A stretch of 64,000 bases of DNA from Picochlorum sp. 'celeri'. Taxonomy: Eukaryota > Chlorophyta > Trebouxiophyceae. The notes under the pieces were generated by a model. That model was not told where the DNA came from. It ran no database searches and saw only the letters and a program-made list of their open reading frames with translations. The position numbers were made by a program, and so were the translations under genes. Within the stretch, counting starts at the first letter, position 1; each line of letters opens with the position of its first letter. The DNA is taken from assembly GCA_010909725.1 (NCBI GenBank), contig JAACMV010000022.1:124001-188000 (forward strand), written 5' to 3'. This document shows positions 59,086-64,000 of this stretch, piece after piece.

Positions 59086-59846
59086 CTGCTCTCTCTCAGG
59101 GAGGCCTTGATTATGTGTATGTTCCATTGTTGGTGGATGATTTCGATGCATTTATGGAATCTCTACCGGATTCTGACTGGGTTGGACTTGGGGTAACCAT
59201 CCCTCATAAAACAGCTGCGTTGGCTGCTGCAGTGGAGGCAGATGATGTTGCACGGCAGATTGGTGCAGCCAATACTCTTGTACGCTGTGAGGATGGTGGA
59301 TTTAAGGCATTCAACACTGATTGGCTCGCAGCAATATCGTCGATAGAAAATGCCATGGAGAAAACTTCTGGTGAGTCTCCATTGAAGGGCAAAAAGGTTG
59401 TTGTTCTTGGTGCTGGAGGTGCTGGAAGAGCTCTTGCATTTGGAGCAGCCTCGCGAGGTGCCCATGTCGTTGTTGCGAATAGAACTGTAGATAAAGCATC
59501 AGATCTTGCTCGCCAACTTAGTCCCCCAGGAGAAGGCGTGTCCTTGGCAGATTTACAGAATGGAAAGGTCCAAGGGGATGTTTTGGTGAACACAACATCA
59601 GTAGGAATGCAGCCACATGATGATCAGTCACCCTTGCCAGAGGGCGTTACCGCAACATTCTCGGTTGTATTTGATGCCGTGTATACGCCATTGCATACCA
59701 AGCTTTTGCAGCATGCAGAGAAGGCTGGAGCAACAATAGTCACTGGAGAGAAAATGTTTGTAGGGCAGGCTGCTGAGCAATACCACTTATTCACTGGGGA
59801 ACATCCTGACACAGAACTCATGACAAATATCGTTCTTGGAAAATGA
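59086..59846 (+). pseudogene. Truncated shikimate dehydrogenase fragment, copy 2
   Basis: Identical to the last ~250 codons of DHQ-SDH. It lacks the whole dehydratase and the SDH N-terminus with the SKS shikimate-binding motif, so an enzyme from it would be unlikely to work. It keeps the catalytic Lys, NADP fold and stop. In-frame reading is possible from an acceptor-like site at 59078 (GGA ACT ACT GCT CTC). Confidence 0.9.
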
Positions 59847-59879
59847 CAACGTAACAATTTTTTAAATAACATTGAATAC

Positions 59880-60871
59880 CTATTTCGTTGCCCCTCCAGG
59901 CATTGACTGCAGAATATCCAACAATGCTGCAGGATCATTCATGACTTGCGCAGCTATTTCTGACGCTTCATTTTTCTTTTCATCATCATTGACTATTTGA
60001 AGTTCTTCAGAAGCGCCGTTATTATTCTGAGGAGGCGGACCGTCTTCTTCTACTGCAGGCTGCTCAACATAACTCCCCGAGCTTGGGAGCACACTGAGAG
60101 CCCCCAAGGCAGCATTGTACTTTCTATGTTCTTCCTGTACCAACACTTCCAAGTGATCGATGACAGCCTTCCGTGTGTCCATCTCATCCTTCAAAGCCTG
60201 TTGAAAATTCTGGAGAGCACCTACATCCTGGCCATGTGAATTGTCATACATATGCTCTGCCCGTGTGCGCTGTTGATGAGACGTTGCAGCCCGATCCATC
60301 TTTTCCATCAAAGTTTGAATATATGAAGGAATACTTGGCTGTGCCGTATTGCTCGCTCGAGGTACAGGGCGACTTTTCCCTTCTGCTTTTGCTGCAGTGA
60401 CATACCTGTCCGCATCTTCCACAAACCTCCGAAACTTTGAACTCTTACTTCCAAATACTTGCCGTTTTTCCCATACACTAATCATTCTATCAACAGATTT
60501 CTTCCCCGCATCATCAGCTTTCTGAAGAAATGCAGCAACTGCTTTTGGCAACACTTTTAAAAACTCTTGCACATACTCTGGACCCTTTTTTCGACTGCAC
60601 GCAAACACATAGCATCATTACTACTCGTATCATGAATACATTTTAATCATTCAAAATAATTGTACCTTGTTTGCAGCACATCATTCGCCAAGTACAACAG
60701 AGACAACTTTTTTTTCGTAGAGGACTTGGAAAAGTATGCTTCCCACCACATTACAACTTTGCTGGCTTCCGATCGCCACAAACATATCCAACTCGAAGTA
60801 CTTTCAATTGATTCTTGGCTATTTGTCAGTTTGTCCATACGCTGAACGAAGGATCCTTCGTCACACGCCAT
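59880..60871 (-). CDS. CID-domain protein, copy 2
   Basis: Exons 60871-60666 and 60594-59880 encode a protein identical to copy 1. The intron is one T shorter (71 bp). The promoter is included in the repeat, so expression is plausible. Confidence 0.9.
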
Positions 60872-61137
60872 GGCTCTTATTCGCCCCTCAACTCGTATGA
60901 AAACTCACTTGATGATGATCAAAGCATGAGAATATTTTTTATTGATTTTTTTAGACCATCCAAGCGTTGAATAGGGGATGTATGGATTGCAAGACACGGT
61001 GACATAGACAGTTTCTGTGGAACATCGGTCGTGCATCCTTTTTGACCGGAAACGATCAATCTATCAGGAAAATTGGTCTCTTCAAGGGCGACTAGTAACG
61101 GTTGGTCTCACCAAATGGAAAGCTAACCAAGAAAATA

Positions 61138-62250
61138 ATGACTACACCGTCATATCAGGATGAGAAAGGAATCGTAGAACGAGAAGCGGGTACGGAGAGA
61201 CAGCAACAGCAAAGTTCTCGCCATGCAGGAAGAAGGAGGGAGATTATTCTCGACGAGGACGACTGGATAGCTGCAATGGAAGGTATAATAGAACGAGATT
61301 TTTTTCCAGATTTAAAGACTCTCCGGGAACGCGTGGAGGGGCTCGAACGAGACACTCCAGGCGAAATACTATCATTCAGCCAAGAGAGAGGGGCAGCAGG
61401 TTCTTGGGAGCCAACGCCATACGGACCCGACTCAACAGGAGGAGAGGCGTCGGAAAGGGCTCCCAAGTTGACACTAGATCAGTTTCTGTCGCGATACACG
61501 TCCGAAGATAACGCGAGTTTCCGTGACATACTGGATAGGTCCAACGCTGTGCGAAGGGAAAAGTTCAAGCATCTTTTAAAGCCTCCCAACCCATGCAATC
61601 AGAAGAAGATTACTGAGCGGTTGACTGATGGATATGGGACGACAGGTCAGGGAGAGGATAAAATGATTGGGTGGAAGTATAAACCTGTGAACATGTTGAT
61701 GTATGATGGCTCAAGCAGGAAGAGTTTGCCATATTCTTCGAGTGAAAAGCCACGTAAAGTACAGAATGGGGTCAATCACAAGGCTACACATGCACACGTG
61801 GATACATCCGGGGGTATTGTGTATGGTTCTCGTGAGGGTGGCACTAGCACATCACGAGCAGATGCAACACCTCGGGAGTACAGCATCATGGCAACACCGG
61901 TCATCGAGCCTGGAGTTGATGCAACGCCTCTTATGACATGGGGTAAAATAGATGCGACTCCTCAGAGGCTCGACCATGACAATGTTTCAGGATTTAAAGT
62001 ACAGCAAACTCCCACAAGAGAGCAACTTGCCCACAGCCTTGGAGGCAAGGCATCAAAGGCAATCAACAAGAGGTCTGGGCATGGTACTTCTCATGCTGCA
62101 AAGCTCGTATCGAGAGCTCTATCACAGAGAGGCTCGGCGACTCCCATGTCTCCAGCTGCTCGCCGACTCGCCGGGCATATAACCAAAAAGAGAGATACTG
62201 ATGATGCTTTGAGGGCATCCTACTCTGCTGGTCACAAGAGGCGACGATAA
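61138..62250 (+). CDS. ESS2: ESS2 splicing factor, copy 2
   Basis: The same 370 residues as copy 1, with the same divergent promoter upstream (60872-61137). Confidence 0.9.
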   Translation: MTTPSYQDEKGIVEREAGTERQQQQSSRHAGRRREIILDEDDWIAAMEGIIERDFFPDLKTLRERVEGLERDTPGEILSFSQERGAAGSWEPTPYGPDSTGGEASERAPKLTLDQFLSRYTSEDNASFRDILDRSNAVRREKFKHLLKPPNPCNQKKITERLTDGYGTTGQGEDKMIGWKYKPVNMLMYDGSSRKSLPYSSSEKPRKVQNGVNHKATHAHVDTSGGIVYGSREGGTSTSRADATPREYSIMATPVIEPGVDATPLMTWGKIDATPQRLDHDNVSGFKVQQTPTREQLAHSLGGKASKAINKRSGHGTSHAAKLVSRALSQRGSATPMSPAARRLAGHITKKRDTDDALRASYSAGHKRRR

Positions 62251-62346
62251 CCTCGCCTAGACGTGTCATGAAATTTATTTATTTATATCTAGTAACCAAA
62301 TCGACGTCTCATGATGTATCTGTAGAAATTGCCTAGTTACACAACG

Positions 62347-62571
62347 ATGAAGGGGCATGGTTTACAGCAAACACCGGGTATTGCGCCACAGAGGAGAGAA
62401 GATATCGAATCCGGGGTAACAATGAAAAGTAAAGGTCCATTTGGGACCAGAAAGCGGCGGAATAGACGTTGTACGCTGCCACTCAATGTGTTGCTGGTGC
62501 GGTTATCAACAACTTTCCAAGCTGACATGTACACGCAGATTTTCATCTTCTTTTTGCATTACAGGGAACTA
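62347..62571 (+). CDS. 5' end of the unrecognised gene, copy 2
   Basis: The repeat of 58861-59085, again joined to an SDH fragment at 62572. Confidence 0.35.
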
Positions 62572-63332
62572 CTGCTCTCTCTCAGGGAGGCCTTGATTAT
62601 GTGTATGTTCCATTGTTGGTGGATGATTTCGATGCATTTATGGAATCTCTACCGGATTCTGACTGGGTTGGACTTGGGGTAACCATCCCTCATAAAACAG
62701 CTGCGTTGGCTGCTGCAGTGGAGGCAGATGATGTTGCACGGCAGATTGGTGCAGCCAATACTCTTGTACGCTGTGAGGATGGTGGATTTAAGGCATTCAA
62801 CACTGATTGGCTCGCAGCAATATCGTCGATAGAAAATGCCATGGAGAAAACTTCTGGTGAGTCTCCATTGAAGGGCAAAAAGGTTGTTGTTCTTGGTGCT
62901 GGAGGTGCTGGAAGAGCTCTTGCATTTGGAGCAGCCTCGCGAGGTGCCCATGTCGTTGTTGCGAATAGAACTGTAGATAAAGCATCAGATCTTGCTCGCC
63001 AACTTAGTCCCCCAGGAGAAGGCGTGTCCTTGGCAGATTTACAGAATGGAAAGGTCCAAGGGGATGTTTTGGTGAACACAACATCAGTAGGAATGCAGCC
63101 ACATGATGATCAGTCACCCTTGCCAGAGGGCGTTACCGCAACATTCTCGGTTGTATTTGATGCCGTGTATACGCCATTGCATACCAAGCTTTTGCAGCAT
63201 GCAGAGAAGGCTGGAGCAACAATAGTCACTGGAGAGAAAATGTTTGTAGGGCAGGCTGCTGAGCAATACCACTTATTCACTGGGGAACATCCTGACACAG
63301 AACTCATGACAAATATCGTTCTTGGAAAATGA
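62572..63332 (+). pseudogene. Truncated shikimate dehydrogenase fragment, copy 3
   Basis: Same as the fragment at 59086-59846. Confidence 0.9.
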
Positions 63333-63365
63333 CAACGTAACAATTTTTTAAATAACATTGAATAC

Positions 63366-64000
63366 CTATTTCGTTGCCCCTCCAGGCATTGACTGCAGAA
63401 TATCCAACAATGCTGCAGGATCATTCATGACTTGCGCAGCTATTTCTGACGCTTCATTTTTCTTTTCATCATCATTGACTATTTGAAGTTCTTCAGAAGC
63501 GCCGTTATTATTCTGAGGAGGCGGACCGTCTTCTTCTACTGCAGGCTGCTCAACATAACTCCCCGAGCTTGGGAGCACACTGAGAGCCCCCAAGGCAGCA
63601 TTGTACTTTCTATGTTCTTCCTGTACCAACACTTCCAAGTGATCGATGACAGCCTTCCGTGTGTCCATCTCATCCTTCAAAGCCTGTTGAAAATTCTGGA
63701 GAGCACCTACATCCTGGCCATGTGAATTGTCATACATATGCTCTGCCCGTGTGCGCTGTTGATGAGACGTTGCAGCCCGATCCATCTTTTCCATCAAAGT
63801 TTGAATATATGAAGGAATACTTGGCTGTGCCGTATTGCTCGCTCGAGGTACAGGGCGACTTTTCCCTTCTGCTTTTGCTGCAGTGACATACCTGTCCGCA
63901 TCTTCCACAAACCTCCGAAACTTTGAACTCTTACTTCCAAATACTTGCCGTTTTTCCCATACACTAATCATTCTATCAACAGATTTCTTCCCCGCATCAT
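63366..64000 (-). CDS. CID-domain protein, copy 3, partial
   Basis: The C-terminal ~210 residues, identical to copies 1 and 2; exon 1 and the splice site lie past the window end. Confidence 0.88.
   Translation of the reverse strand, partial: DAGKKSVDRMISVWEKRQVFGSKSSKFRRFVEDADRYVTAAKAEGKSRPVPRASNTAQPSIPSYIQTLMEKMDRAATSHQQRTRAEHMYDNSHGQDVGALQNFQQALKDEMDTRKAVIDHLEVLVQEEHRKYNAALGALSVLPSSGSYVEQPAVEEDGPPPQNNNGASEELQIVNDDEKKNEASEIAAQVMNDPAALLDILQSMPGGATK

Larger units (their letters stand above)
59086..62571. repeat. Tandem 3.49-kb unit, copy 2
   Basis: The second unit, 3,486 bp. It starts with the SDH 3' fragment fused to the unknown gene's 5' end. Confidence 0.97.
62572..64000. repeat. Tandem 3.49-kb unit, copy 3 (cut by window end)
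   Basis: The first 1,429 bp of a third unit. The total number of copies is unknown. Confidence 0.95.

Overview
This window is nuclear DNA of a photosynthetic eukaryote, most likely a green alga with a compact genome. Four genes support this. The chloroplast ATP synthase delta subunit is nuclear-encoded, with a plain one-part transit peptide (red-lineage plastids usually keep atpD in the plastid genome). There is a plastid FdC2-type ferredoxin, a plant-type fused dehydroquinate dehydratase-shikimate dehydrogenase, and a fused aspartate kinase-homoserine dehydrogenase. Genes lie on both strands with gaps often under 50 bp at convergent ends. Introns are few and mostly 64-86 bp, with GT(A/G)..AG borders that I could place by reading frame and homology. 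I cannot name the species.

Layout. 1-10.2 kb: a secreted protein with two periplasmic-binding-protein-like domains (cut by the window start), a GT90 glycosyltransferase, an unrecognised Ser-rich membrane protein, a DHRS12-like dehydrogenase, a small gene with a broken frame, a PhzF-family enzyme and a secreted fibronectin-III-type protein. 10.8-21.8 kb: FRA10AC1, SmD2, the giant translational regulator GCN1 (5 exons) and a bestrophin-like channel. 21.8-28.8 kb: FdC2, then a core histone cluster of two divergent pairs (H2A/H2B and H4/H3) with unusual histone 3' stem-loops, a duplicated ~990 bp block carrying an unrecognised gene, and a five-unit polyubiquitin gene. 29.3-44.2 kb: a mitochondrial-type carrier, a ~2,540-residue SABRE/KIP/BLTP2-type lipid-transfer protein, a coiled-coil protein, a long-chain acyl-CoA synthetase and a PP2C phosphatase. 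44.7-54.4 kb: AK-HSDH, a plastid-like membrane protein, Vps11, an aminoadipate-type aminotransferase and AtpD. 54.6-64 kb: DHQ-SDH, a CID-domain protein, ESS2, and the start of a further gene. The segment from the middle of SDH to that further gene is repeated in tandem (3,487 bp, 3,486 bp, then a third copy cut by the window end).

Most genes are housekeeping. Biosynthetic themes recur (shikimate pathway, aspartate-family amino acids, lysine or aromatic transamination), as do nuclear RNA processing (FRA10AC1, SmD2, ESS2, CID protein) and chromatin. No mobile element, CRISPR array, tRNA or rRNA was recognised.

The most notable signals are the histone 3' elements and paired promoters, the tandem 3.49 kb amplification with chimeric junctions, and a stretch (about 25.1-26.8 kb) whose clustered small indels destroy the H3 3' end and look like sequence or assembly error rather than biology. 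I did not find a convincing new multi-gene system.
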